Assembly: GCA_001724425.1 (NCBI GenBank)
Contig: MEEK01000024.1
Coordinates: forward strand, 2,653-43,602
Origin: Microbacterium sp. SCN 70-27
GTDB taxonomy: Bacteria; Actinomycetota; Actinomycetes; Actinomycetales; Microbacteriaceae
DNA: 40,950 nucleotides
Direction: 5' to 3'
Numbering within the stretch: the first letter of the stretch is position 1; the number at the start of each line of letters is the position of its first letter. Positions 1 to 8,500 of the stretch are shown piece after piece. A program made the position numbers and the translations under genes. The notes beneath the pieces are model-generated. The model was not told the DNA's origin and made no database searches. It saw nothing but the letters and a program-made list of their open reading frames with translations.

Positions 1-3000
1 CGTGGCATCCGCGCCGTTCGCCGACCCGCCGGTGCCGCCCGCACCGACCACGCCCGCCGCGCCCGCTCCCGGACCGGGGATGCCAGGTCGCGCGCCGCCG
101 CCTGTGAGCGTGCGGGCGACCTGCTCGCGTGCGCGGCCCGCGAGACGGGCCTGCAGGTCGGCGAGATCGCGCGACGTGCCGACCGTGCGGCCGCGGTGGT
201 CGACGGCGCGGAAGGTCATCCGCAGGTGCTCCGGCACGCGTTCGAGCTCGAAGTCCGCGGCGCGCACGGGCTGGTTCGCGACGCGCTGAATGCGTGCGGC
301 GAGGGCGCTCGTGAGGGTCGTCGGAGGAAGACCGCGGTGCCGTTCGGGAGCGTCGCCGGCTACCTCGGCGCCGAGCGTCGCGGCCCAATCGGCCGCGGGC
401 ACCACGTGTCGCCGGATCGCCTTGGGAAGGGCGCGCAGCAGCGCCGTGAGGAGTTCGGCGCGCAGGCCCGGCACCTGCCAGTCGAACCCGTCGGGGCGAA
501 GTCCCGCGAGAAGCGGCAGCGGGACGACGACGCTGACGCCGTCCTCGGGGCTCCCCGGCTCGAACCGGTACGCGAGGGAGAGCACCTGGTCGCCCTGCTC
601 CCACCGGCCGGGGAAGTCGCGTTCGTCGGAGCGCGACGCCTCATCGCGGAGGTCCGCCTCGGTCATGTCCAGCAGTCGCGGCGTCCGGGCGGATGCCTCC
701 CGCCACCACGTCTCGAACGAGCGCACGTCGAAGACGTCCCGGGGGATGCGGGCGTCGTAGAACGCGAAGACGGCCTCGTCGCCGACGAGGATGTCGCGCC
801 GGCGCTCGCGCTCCTCGACCTTCTCCAGCCGGCGGCGCAGTTCGAGGTTCCGCCGTTCGAAGGCGGTCAGGTTCTTTCCGAGGTGCGCCGAGTTCCATTC
901 GCCCTCGACGAGCGCGTGCCGCAGGAACAGCTCGCGCGCGAGCTCCCGGTCGATCCGGGCGAGCTGCACGCGCCGGCGCGGGATGATCTCGACGCCGAAC
1001 AGCGTCACCTTCTCGGCGGCGACCGCGGCACCGGCATCCTTCGACCAGTGCGGGTCGCTGAGACTCCGGTGCGCGAGATCGCCTGCCGGCTCCTCCGCCC
1101 ACGCCGGATCGATGACGGCGACGGTGCGGGCGTAGAGGCGCGACGTTTCGACGAGTTCCGCCGCCATCACGGCATCCGGTGACGCCTTTCGCAGGGCCGA
1201 CCCGGGGAAGATCGCGAAGTTCGCGCCGCGCGCACCGCGGTACGCCGCGACGGGCTTCCGTCCGCGCGGGCGCGCGTCGGCGGGCGCGAGAGAGCGCGTG
1301 TCGAGGATGCCGATGTGCGAGAGGAGCCCCGCGAGGATCGCGCGATGGACGAGCGCCGGGTCGGCGTCGGTCACCGCGGCGGCGCCGCCTCCGGCACCGA
1401 GCAGGTGGCGCAGCTGCCGGTGCACGTCGAACCACTCGCGCACGCGCACGTAGTTGAGGAACTCGGCGCGGCACAGGCGCCGGAAGGCGCTCGAGCCGTG
1501 TTCGCGCTGCGCTTCCTGCAGGTGGTTCCAGAGGTTCAGGATGGACAGGAAGTCGCTCGTCGGGTCGGCGAACCGGGCGTGCAGCCGGTCGGCCTGCTCG
1601 CGGGCGGCGCCCTCCTCGGCGGAGGGCCGCTCGCGGACGTCCTGGATCGAGAGCCCCGCGACGATCGCGAGGACGGGCGGGAGGACGCCTTGCCGGCGGG
1701 CCTCCAGCAGCATCCGCGCGAACCTCGGATCGATCGGGAGGCGCGCGATCTCGCGGCCGATCTTCGTGAGCGTGCGTTTCGCGGTGACGGCACGCAGCTC
1801 CGTGAGGAGGTCGAACGCCGCCCGGACGCCGCGGCTGTCGGGCTTCGTGAGGAACGGGAACTCCTCGATGTCGCCGAAGCCGAGGGCGAGCATCTGCAGG
1901 ATGACCGCCGCGAGCGACGTGCGGAGGATCTCCGGCTCGGTGTACTCGGGGCGCGCGAGGAAGTCGTCCTCCGCGTACAGACGGATCGCGATGCCGTCGG
2001 ACGTGCGCCCGGCCCGCCCGGATCGCTGTTGGGCGGAGGCCCGGGAGATCGCCTCGATCGGCAGCTGCTGGATCTTCGTGCGGGCGCTGTAGCGGGAGAT
2101 GCGGGCGGTGCCCGCATCCACGACGTACCGGATGCCGGGGACGGTGAGGCTCGTCTCCGCGACGTTCGTGGCGAGGATGATGCGCCTGCGGACGCCTGCG
2201 ACGGTCGACGGCTCGAAGACGCGGTGCTGCTCGGCGGCGGAGAGCCGCCCGTAGAGGGGGAGCACCTCAGTCGGGCGGGCATCCTTCGCGTACATGCCGC
2301 GGATGGCATCCATCGCGTCGCGGATCTCCGCCTCACCCGGGAGGAAGACGAGGACGTCGCCGTCCGGTTCGCGGTCGAGCTCGCGCAGCGCCGCGAGGAG
2401 CGCGTCGACGTCGTCCCCGTCGCTGTCGTCCGGGCCGCGGTAGCGGATCTCGACCGGGTAGGTGCGCCCCGACACCTCGACGATCGGTGCCGGGCGACCC
2501 CCGGCATCCGCGAAATGCTTGGCGAAGCTCTCGGGGTCGATCGTCGCGGAGGTGATGATGACCTTCAGATCGGGCCGCTCGGGCAGGATCCGCGCGAGGT
2601 AGCCGAGCAGGAAGTCGATGTTGAGCGAACGCTCGTGCGCCTCGTCGACGATGATCGTGTCGTAACGCCTCAGCAGTCGGTCGCGGTGGATCTCGTTGAG
2701 GAGGATCCCGTCGGTGACGAGCGCGATCTTGGTGTCCGCGGAGACCTGGTCGGTGAAGCGCACCTTGTAGCCGACGGTGCTGCCGAGCGGCACCTGGAGC
2801 TCCTGCGCGATGCGCTCGGCGATCGTCCGCGCCGCGATGCGACGCGGCTGCGTGTGGGCGATCGAGGTGCGGCCGAGCTCGAGGCAGATCTTCGGCAGCT
2901 GCGTCGTCTTGCCCGACCCCGTCGCACCGGCGACGATGACGACCTGGTGGCCGTCGATGGCGCGCGCGATCTCGTCCCGAGCGGCGCTGACGGGCAGCTC

Positions 3001-3036
3001 AGGCGGGTAGACGATGACGGGGTCGAGCGAAGGCAT
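1..3036 (-). CDS. hrpA: ATP-dependent RNA helicase HrpA (DEAH box), C-terminus outside window
   Basis: DEAH-box RNA helicase of the HrpA family. 1012 codons are visible; the family is about 1300 residues, so the C-terminus lies beyond base 1. Walker A is GATGSGKT (Lys43), the DEAH box is at residues 131-134, SATID follows, then TNVAETSLT, and motif VI QRSGRAGR begins near residue 337. The reading frame stays open through residue 713 and on to the window edge, with no frameshift. The end of the visible part is rich in Gly, Ala and Pro. The ATG at 3036 is 8 nt after a TACGAT box (3045-3050 on the minus strand), so it may be leaderless; GGAGGG 2 nt before the ATG is too close to be a good ribosome site. 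HrpA proteins act on RNA and, in E. coli, rescue stalled ribosomes; the role here is inferred from the family. Confidence 0.95.
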   Translation of the reverse strand, partial: MPSLDPVIVYPPELPVSAARDEIARAIDGHQVVIVAGATGSGKTTQLPKICLELGRTSIAHTQPRRIAARTIAERIAQELQVPLGSTVGYKVRFTDQVSADTKIALVTDGILLNEIHRDRLLRRYDTIIVDEAHERSLNIDFLLGYLARILPERPDLKVIITSATIDPESFAKHFADAGGRPAPIVEVSGRTYPVEIRYRGPDDSDGDDVDALLAALRELDREPDGDVLVFLPGEAEIRDAMDAIRGMYAKDARPTEVLPLYGRLSAAEQHRVFEPSTVAGVRRRIILATNVAETSLTVPGIRYVVDAGTARISRYSARTKIQQLPIEAISRASAQQRSGRAGRTSDGIAIRLYAEDDFLARPEYTEPEILRTSLAAVILQMLALGFGDIEEFPFLTKPDSRGVRAAFDLLTELRAVTAKRTLTKIGREIARLPIDPRFARMLLEARRQGVLPPVLAIVAGLSIQDVRERPSAEEGAAREQADRLHARFADPTSDFLSILNLWNHLQEAQREHGSSAFRRLCRAEFLNYVRVREWFDVHRQLRHLLGAGGGAAAVTDADPALVHRAILAGLLSHIGILDTRSLAPADARPRGRKPVAAYRGARGANFAIFPGSALRKASPDAVMAAELVETSRLYARTVAVIDPAWAEEPAGDLAHRSLSDPHWSKDAGAAVAAEKVTLFGVEIIPRRRVQLARIDRELARELFLRHALVEGEWNSAHLGKNLTAFERRNLELRRRLEKVEERERRRDILVGDEAVFAFYDARIPRDVFDVRSFETWWREASARTPRLLDMTEADLRDEASRSDERDFPGRWEQGDQVLSLAYRFEPGSPEDGVSVVVPLPLLAGLRPDGFDWQVPGLRAELLTALLRALPKAIRRHVVPAADWAATLGAEVAGDAPERHRGLPPTTLTSALAARIQRVANQPVRAADFELERVPEHLRMTFRAVDHRGRTVGTSRDLADLQARLAGRAREQVARTLTGGGARPGIPGPGAGAAGVVGAGGTGGSANGADAT

Positions 3037-3044
3037 AGCCCTCC

Positions 3045-3050
3045 ATCGTA
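3045..3050 (-). promoter_or_regulatory. -10 box (TACGAT) of hrpA
   Basis: TACGAT on the minus strand lies 8 nt before the hrpA ATG. This fits the TANNNT arrangement that recurs before leaderless genes in this window. No good -35 is visible. Confidence 0.4.
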
Positions 3051-3063
3051 AGCCGAGCAGGCG

Positions 3064-4662
3064 TCAGACCCAGCCCTGCATCCAGTTGTGCAGGCGATAG
3101 AACTCGTACGGCACCTGCATGCCCGACCACAGCGGGTACCAGAAGATCGACAGTGCGACGGCGACGCCGAGGAAGACGAGCACGACGCGCTGGCCCGCCG
3201 TGCGTCTGTCGCGGTCGGCGCTCGTCGCCCCCGCGACGCGCTGCAGAGCGAAGGTCAACGCGAGAAGCAGGAACGGCCAGAGCACGATCGTGTAGAACTG
3301 GAAGATCGTCCGCTCGGGGTAGGCGAGCCACGGGAGCCATGTCGCCGCGATGCCGACGAGCACGAGCGCCTGACGCCAGTCGCGGTCGAGGACGAACCGG
3401 TAGACGAGGTAGCCCGCCGCCGCGATGCTCGCGTACCACAGCAGCGGATTCGGCATGCTGTAGAGGATCTCGATGCAGCCGCCCTGCCCTCCGGCGCATC
3501 CGCCCTGCCCGTCGGCCGCGGAGTTCGCGTACATCGCGGTGGGGCGCCACAGCAGCGGCCACTGCCACGCGGGGCTCGCGTAGCTGTGCGGCGAGGTCAT
3601 GCCGGTCATCGAGTTGTAGATCGTGACGTGGTACTTCCAGAGGCTCTGCAGCGAAAGTGGCACCCACGAGAAGATCCCCGTCGCGGGTTGCGCGTCGGCG
3701 GCGTGCCGGTCGTACCCGCCGTCGGTCGCGAGCCAGCCCACCCACGACGACAGGTACACGACCGCGGCGACCGGGACGAGGAGGACGAAGCTCGCGGCAC
3801 CCTGACGCACGGCGTCGGTCGGCCAGAACGTGATGCCGAGGCGCCGCCGCTCGAGCGCGTCGCTTACGACGAGGTAGAGCCCGATCGCGGCGAGCACCCA
3901 CACACCGGACCATTTCACAGCGGTCGCCGCGCCCGCCGCGGCGCCGGCGGCGATCAGCCACGGGCGACCCCACAGCACGGGCCCCCATGCCGGTGCGCTC
4001 CCGTCGCGCTCGCGCGCGAGAGTGCGCGCGGCGAGGTGTCCGGCGGTGGCCTTCCGATCGAGGACGACGAACCAGAAGGCGAGCAGGACGAAGAAGGCGA
4101 GGAAGATGTCGAGCAGTGCGACCTTGCTCATGACGATGCCGAGACCGTCGATCGCGAGGAGGAACGAGGCGACCGAGGCGAATGCCGTCGAGTTGGTCAT
4201 CGACTTCGCCACGAGGAAGAGCAGGAGGACCAGTGCCGTGCCGAACAGGGCCGTCGCGAAGCGCCAGCCGAACGCGTTCTCCGGCCCGAACAGCCACATC
4301 CCGGCGCCGATGAGGTACTTGCCGAGGGGCGGGTGGACGACGAAGCTCGGATCCGTCGTGAAGATGTCGGCGTGACCCGCGACGAAGTCCGCGTTCGCAT
4401 CGTCGGGCCAGCGGGACGCGTAGCCGAGGTTCCACTGGCTCCAGGCATCCTTGACGTAGTACGTCTCGTCGAAGACGAGCGCATGCGGCTGCCCGAGGTT
4501 CCAGAACCGCAGGATGCCCGCGAGCACCGTCACGAGCGTCGGCGCGAGCCAGGCGTAGAGGCGCGCGAGCGCAGGGTCGGAGACGACCCGCAGGCGCCAG
4601 CGGTCATAGCTGGACGGCCGGGCTGCGGGCAGCAGCAGAGGGTCGGTCGTCGTCACGGCCAC
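3064..4662 (-). CDS. pmt: Protein O-mannosyltransferase (dolichyl/polyprenyl-phosphate-mannose type, GT39)
   Basis: Integral membrane mannosyltransferase, 532 aa, that transfers mannose from polyprenyl-phosphate-mannose to Ser/Thr of proteins being exported. The N-terminal half has the acidic pair of the first external loop (FDETYYVKDAW, Asp65-Glu66), conserved in PMT enzymes, followed by many hydrophobic helices (for example around residues 40-55, 135-155, 165-185 and 285-305). The closing segment YEFYRLHNWMQGWV matches the aromatic C-terminus of the actinobacterial family. The start is GTG at 4662, only 17 bp from the GTG of divergent rsmI. In M. tuberculosis Rv1002c (pmt) also neighbours rsmI. 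An external loop carries a duplicated GQGGC motif (two Cys), possibly a disulfide or family-specific loop. Confidence 0.93.
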   Translation of the reverse strand: MAVTTTDPLLLPAARPSSYDRWRLRVVSDPALARLYAWLAPTLVTVLAGILRFWNLGQPHALVFDETYYVKDAWSQWNLGYASRWPDDANADFVAGHADIFTTDPSFVVHPPLGKYLIGAGMWLFGPENAFGWRFATALFGTALVLLLFLVAKSMTNSTAFASVASFLLAIDGLGIVMSKVALLDIFLAFFVLLAFWFVVLDRKATAGHLAARTLARERDGSAPAWGPVLWGRPWLIAAGAAAGAATAVKWSGVWVLAAIGLYLVVSDALERRRLGITFWPTDAVRQGAASFVLLVPVAAVVYLSSWVGWLATDGGYDRHAADAQPATGIFSWVPLSLQSLWKYHVTIYNSMTGMTSPHSYASPAWQWPLLWRPTAMYANSAADGQGGCAGGQGGCIEILYSMPNPLLWYASIAAAGYLVYRFVLDRDWRQALVLVGIAATWLPWLAYPERTIFQFYTIVLWPFLLLALTFALQRVAGATSADRDRRTAGQRVVLVFLGVAVALSIFWYPLWSGMQVPYEFYRLHNWMQGWV

Positions 4663-4667
4663 AAGCC

Positions 4668-4673
4668 TATGCT
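4668..4673 (+). promoter_or_regulatory. -10 box (TATGCT) of rsmI, leaderless
   Basis: TATGCT ends 6 nt before the rsmI GTG at 4680, so transcription would begin at or next to the start codon. The ATG inside the box reads into a stop after four codons and is not the start. Confidence 0.55.
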
Positions 4674-4679
4674 GGGGCG

Positions 4680-5495
4680 GTGATCATCCTGGCCGCGACC
4701 CCCATCGGAAACCTCGGCGACGCGTCCGCGCGGCTCGTCGCGGCGCTCGAACAGGCGACGGTCGTCGCGGCGGAGGACACCCGCACGACCCAGCGGCTGC
4801 TGCAGGCGCTCGGCATCGCGAACCGGCCGAAGCTCCTCGCCCTGCACGAGCACAACGAGCGGGGTCGTGCCGCGGAACTCGCCCTGCGCGCTCGCGACGA
4901 GGATCTGCTGGTGCTGAGCGACGCCGGGATGCCGACGGTCAGCGACCCCGGGTACGTGCTCGTCGCCGAGGCCATTGCGCAGGGTGTCGCCGTCACCGCG
5001 ATCCCCGGCCCGTCGGCCGTCGTCACGGCGCTCGCCGTGGCCGGGCTTCCGACCGATCGGTTCACGTTCGAAGGGTTCCTTCCGCGGAAGGCCGGTGATC
5101 GCCGCCGCGCGCTCGCGGACCTCGCCGCCGAGCCTCGCACGATGGTCTTCTTCGAGGCGCCCTCGCGTCTCGCCGAGACGCTCGGCGCGATGGCGGACGG
5201 CTTCGGTGCGGACCGCCCCGCGGCCGTGTGCCGGGAGCTCACGAAGCTCCATGAGGAGGTCGTGCGTGCGGGGCTCGGCGAACTCGCCGCCTGGGCGGCC
5301 GAGGGTGTGCGCGGCGAGATCGTCGTCGTGGTCGGGGGAGCGCCCGCGCGCGAGGTCTCCGCGGACGATGCGCTCGCCGAGGTGCAGCGGCTCGTGGCAT
5401 CCGGCACACGTCTGAAGGATGCCGCGGCGGAGGTCGCGGCGCAGACGGGACTGTCCAGCCGCGACCTCTACCAGGCGGCGCTCGCCGCTCGGTGA
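4680..5495 (+). CDS. rsmI: 16S rRNA (cytidine-1402-2'-O)-methyltransferase RsmI
   Basis: SAM-dependent 2'-O-methylation of C1402 in the decoding centre of 16S rRNA. 271 aa, a usual length. Family landmarks are ILAATPIGNLGD at the N-terminus, AAEDTRTTQRLLQ (about 36-48), LSDAGMPTVSDPGY (about 80-93), the IPGPSAVVTALAVAGLPTDRF stretch (about 108-128) and MVFFEAPSRL. The GTG start gives the conserved N-terminus directly and fits a leaderless promoter. It converges on the glycosidase gene with a 2-bp gap and no visible terminator, so each transcript probably runs into the other's 3' end. Confidence 0.96.
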   Translation: MIILAATPIGNLGDASARLVAALEQATVVAAEDTRTTQRLLQALGIANRPKLLALHEHNERGRAAELALRARDEDLLVLSDAGMPTVSDPGYVLVAEAIAQGVAVTAIPGPSAVVTALAVAGLPTDRFTFEGFLPRKAGDRRRALADLAAEPRTMVFFEAPSRLAETLGAMADGFGADRPAAVCRELTKLHEEVVRAGLGELAAWAAEGVRGEIVVVVGGAPAREVSADDALAEVQRLVASGTRLKDAAAEVAAQTGLSSRDLYQAALAAR

Positions 5496-5497
5496 CC

Positions 5498-7390
5498 TCA
5501 CCCGGCGGGCGCGGGAGCGTCGACGCCCGGCAGCGCCCACGCGGCGAAGGCCGTTCCCTCTGTGGACACGTGCACCGAGCCGTCGGTGTCGATGCGAGCA
5601 GAGCCGTACAGCAGTGTCGCCGACGAGGCCCCGGGAAGCAGCTCGGCCCGGAACTCGGCCGTCATCGCGCCGCGGGAGGCGACGACCAGCACGCACTCTG
5701 CCGCACTCTCCCGCACGAATACGACGCCGTTGCCGTCCACGTGCAGCCAGCGCATCCCTCCGGACGCCAGCGCCGGGTGAGCGCGGCGCAGCCCGATGAG
5801 ATCGCGGTACAGCGCGATCCGGGCGGCCACATCGGGGTCGTCGACACGATGCCAGGGGATCGGCGCGCGGCTCATCTCTCCATCGACCGCATCGAGTCCG
5901 AACTCGTCGCCGGCGTACACGACGGGGATGCCCGGGAGTGCCATCGAGAGGCCGACGGCGACCGGGATCGCTCCCGGAGAGGCATAGGTCGCGAACCGTG
6001 CGGTGTCATGGGTGTCGAGCGCGGACATGGTGCCTCGCTGCACTCGCCACGGGATCTGACTCGTGAAGCGTTCATACTGTGCGACGAACTGGCGGGCGTC
6101 GTACCGGGGCATCCCGGTCGGCAGACCGAAGAACCACATGTCCTCGTGAAGCTGCCCGTCGAACCCGTAGTGCGGGATGCGGCGTGGATCGGCGAGCCAC
6201 GACCATACGCCGCGGGTGAAAGCGGGGTAGGTCATGCCACCATGCCACGCATCGCCCTGCAGATCGGTCGCGGCGTCGTTCGTCGACTCGGCGAGCAGCA
6301 GTGTGTCGGGCTGGATGCCGATCATCGTGCGGCGGAGGGTCTGCCGGACCTCCGTGTTGAGGTCCTGGACGCCGCGTCGCCCCGTCATGTTCGCGACGTC
6401 GATACGCCAGCCGTCGATGCCGAACGGGGCGCGCAGCCAACGTCCGACCACCGATTCCGGCCCGTCGATGAACCGGCGTCGCAGTTCGTCGCTGTGCCAG
6501 TCGAACTTCGGAAGGGTCTCGGCGTCGAGCCACGTCTCATATACGGTGTGGGCCTCGTCGTGGAAGTAGTAGAACGCTCCCTCGGGAGCGGCGGGGTGCG
6601 CGTACGCCGCACGGAACCACTCGTGCGCGATGCCGGAGTGGTTCGTTGTGAGATCGCCGATGACCCGGATGCCGCGGGCGTGGGCTTCGGTGATGAGGCG
6701 TCGATAGGCGTCGTCACCGCCGAGCAGGGGGTCGACAGTATCGAAGCGCGACGCGTCGTAGCGATGATTTGACTCGGCGGGGAACACGGGTGTGTGGTAC
6801 AGTGCGGTCACTCCCAGATCGACGAGATGGTCGAGCTTGTCGGCGGCACCGTCGAGGTCACCGCCGTAGAACTGGTGACCGCGTCCCGGATGGACCGGAT
6901 CGACCGGATCGTTCCACGCCGCGGGGATCGCCCACGCGGGCGCGGGCCGTGCGTCGGCGGACGCGGACCGGGCGAACCGGTCCGGGAAGATCTGATAGAG
7001 GATCGTGTCGTCGAGCCAGGAGGGCGGCGGGTTGCCCGCGACCAACGCGAAGTCCTGACCGTCGAGCCCATCGATGTCGGACAGGCCGCCCTGATTCAGG
7101 ATCTCGACGCGCCCGTCCTCGAGGACGAAGTGGAAACGATATCCGTGCCGGGGATTCGCGACGACGATGCGCGCGGTCCACCACTCCCAGCCGTCTCGCA
7201 CGCCGTCCCGCGTCGCCGGGGCCCATGCCGGCTCGTGGTCGGGGTTGGACCGCACGAGGACGCGCACGACGGGGCCGTATCCGACGGGCACGCGCACGCG
7301 CACCGCGACCTCGTCGCCGAGGGCGGGTCGTTCGTCCGAGACGTACAGCGCAGAACCGTCATGATGCGGGCGCAGCGGGGAAGGGTGCAT
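5498..7390 (-). CDS. Glycoside hydrolase family 13, neopullulanase / maltogenic amylase type
   Basis: Cytoplasmic enzyme (no signal peptide), 630 aa, that should cut short maltodextrins or cyclodextrins taken up by the adjacent transporter. Residues 1 to about 115 form a beta-rich domain like the CBM34 N-terminal domain. The catalytic barrel starts at DDTILYQIFPDRF. The four GH13 regions are visible: DLTTNHSG (Asp246, His251), GWRIDVAN (nucleophile Asp331), LLAEST (acid/base Glu368) and ALDTHD (His461, Asp462). A C-terminal beta domain follows. The ATG at 7390 has GGAGG 5 nt upstream. It is the last gene of the malE-malF-malG direction, separated from malG by 155 bp containing palindromes. 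Neopullulanase, cyclomaltodextrinase and maltogenic amylase cannot be separated by eye. Confidence 0.93.
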   Translation of the reverse strand: MHPSPLRPHHDGSALYVSDERPALGDEVAVRVRVPVGYGPVVRVLVRSNPDHEPAWAPATRDGVRDGWEWWTARIVVANPRHGYRFHFVLEDGRVEILNQGGLSDIDGLDGQDFALVAGNPPPSWLDDTILYQIFPDRFARSASADARPAPAWAIPAAWNDPVDPVHPGRGHQFYGGDLDGAADKLDHLVDLGVTALYHTPVFPAESNHRYDASRFDTVDPLLGGDDAYRRLITEAHARGIRVIGDLTTNHSGIAHEWFRAAYAHPAAPEGAFYYFHDEAHTVYETWLDAETLPKFDWHSDELRRRFIDGPESVVGRWLRAPFGIDGWRIDVANMTGRRGVQDLNTEVRQTLRRTMIGIQPDTLLLAESTNDAATDLQGDAWHGGMTYPAFTRGVWSWLADPRRIPHYGFDGQLHEDMWFFGLPTGMPRYDARQFVAQYERFTSQIPWRVQRGTMSALDTHDTARFATYASPGAIPVAVGLSMALPGIPVVYAGDEFGLDAVDGEMSRAPIPWHRVDDPDVAARIALYRDLIGLRRAHPALASGGMRWLHVDGNGVVFVRESAAECVLVVASRGAMTAEFRAELLPGASSATLLYGSARIDTDGSVHVSTEGTAFAAWALPGVDAPAPAG

Positions 7391-7409
7391 GAGGACCTCC
7401 GTGAAACGA

Positions 7410-7429
7410 TGCCGGCGCCGGCGCCGGCA
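7410..7429. repeat. Perfect 20-bp GC palindrome between malG and the GH13 gene
   Basis: TGCCGGCGCCGGCGCCGGCA is its own reverse complement. It lies in the 5' region of the GH13 gene, 20 bp before its ATG. It could fold as an RNA hairpin that limits readthrough from malG, or be a protein-binding site. There is no T-run, so it is not a standard terminator. Confidence 0.6.
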
Positions 7430-7445
7430 GAAAGCGACGTGGTTG

Positions 7446-7458
7446 CACGCGGCGCGTG
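7446..7458. promoter_or_regulatory. Possible operator: 13-bp palindrome upstream of GH13 gene
   Basis: CACGCG-G-CGCGTG is a perfect palindrome around a central G, 56 bp before the GH13 ATG. It does not match the two operator candidates at malE, so the binding factor is unknown. Confidence 0.3.
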
Positions 7459-7545
7459 ACAGAGCCCCTAAGTTGTAGGTCGATCGTACTGCGGCGCGAT
7501 CACCGTGGATGGTTCCCCGGCGTGCTCAGCCGAGGCGCAGCCGCC

Positions 7546-8499
7546 TCACTTGACCGACCCGGCCGTCAACCCTCCCACGATGAAGCGCTGCAGAGAGAGG
7601 AACAGGGCCATCGGCAGGATCGCGGCGAGGACCGCGCCGGCCGCGAAGACGCTCCAGTTGCGCGCCGTCTCCTGCGAGACGAACTGGTAGAGACCGACGG
7701 CGAGCGTCTGCTTGTCGGGATCGACCAGGATGACCGACGCGATCAGGAAGTCGTTCATCGTGCCGATGAACGACAGCAGGCCGATGACGGCGAGCACGGG
7801 AGCCACGAGCCGCAGGATGATCGTGAAGAAGATCCGGGCGTGCCCCGCTCCGTCGATCTTGGCCGCTTCGTCGATCGATGCGGGCACCGTGTTGAAGAAC
7901 CCGTACATGAGGAACGTGTTCACCCCGAGTGCGCCGCCCAGATACACCATGATGAGCCCGATCTGCGAGTTCAGCCCGAGCGCGGGGAATATGTCGCCGA
8001 TGGCGGACATGAGCAGGAAGATCGCGACGACGGCCAGCAGTTGCGGGAACATCTGCACGAGCAGCAGTGTGAGAAGACCCACGCGGCGCCCCCGGAAGCG
8101 CATCCGAGAGAACGCATATGCGGCGAGGGCGCACAGCACGACCGTGAAGAACGAGGTCGTCAGCCCGATGAAGATCGAGTTCACGAACCAGGCGCCATAC
8201 GGGCGCAGCGGGTCCTGGAACAGGGCGATGTAGCTGCCGATGTCGAAGCTCGAGAAGAGGCTGTTCGCGGTCAGCAGGGTGCCGCCGGGGTTGAGCGAAG
8301 CGGAGAGAACGTAGACGAGCGGGAACGCCGAGAACACGAGCATGACGATGCCGACGAGGTGGCGCCAGCCCGTTTCGCGGAACCAGCGACCGAAGGGGCG
8401 GCGAGGCTCTTTCGCGCCCGGGACGCCCGCAGATGCCTCGGCTGCGCCGGACGCGGCGGCGAGCGGACCGCCGCCGGGGAGTGCTTCTTGGATGGTCAT
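7546..8499 (-). CDS. malG: Maltose/maltodextrin ABC transporter permease MalG
   Basis: Inner-membrane subunit, 317 aa, of a carbohydrate ABC importer (MalG/CUT1 family). After a polar N-terminus of about 45 residues there are six hydrophobic helices; the EAA loop is EAAKIDGAGHARIFFTIILRL near residue 210, where the ATPase docks. The C-terminus ends with FIVGGLTAGSVK, typical of MalG-type permeases. It starts 1 nt after the malF stop, so the two are translationally coupled. No malK ATPase gene lies in the window, so the ATPase is probably a shared MsiK/UgpC-like protein encoded elsewhere, as is common in actinobacteria (inference). Confidence 0.94.
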   Translation of the reverse strand: MTIQEALPGGGPLAAASGAAEASAGVPGAKEPRRPFGRWFRETGWRHLVGIVMLVFSAFPLVYVLSASLNPGGTLLTANSLFSSFDIGSYIALFQDPLRPYGAWFVNSIFIGLTTSFFTVVLCALAAYAFSRMRFRGRRVGLLTLLLVQMFPQLLAVVAIFLLMSAIGDIFPALGLNSQIGLIMVYLGGALGVNTFLMYGFFNTVPASIDEAAKIDGAGHARIFFTIILRLVAPVLAVIGLLSFIGTMNDFLIASVILVDPDKQTLAVGLYQFVSQETARNWSVFAAGAVLAAILPMALFLSLQRFIVGGLTAGSVK

Positions 8500-8500
8500 A

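Noticed and set aside
5490..5500. Terminator between rsmI and the GH13 gene
   Set aside because: The stop codons are 2 bp apart and I see no hairpin.
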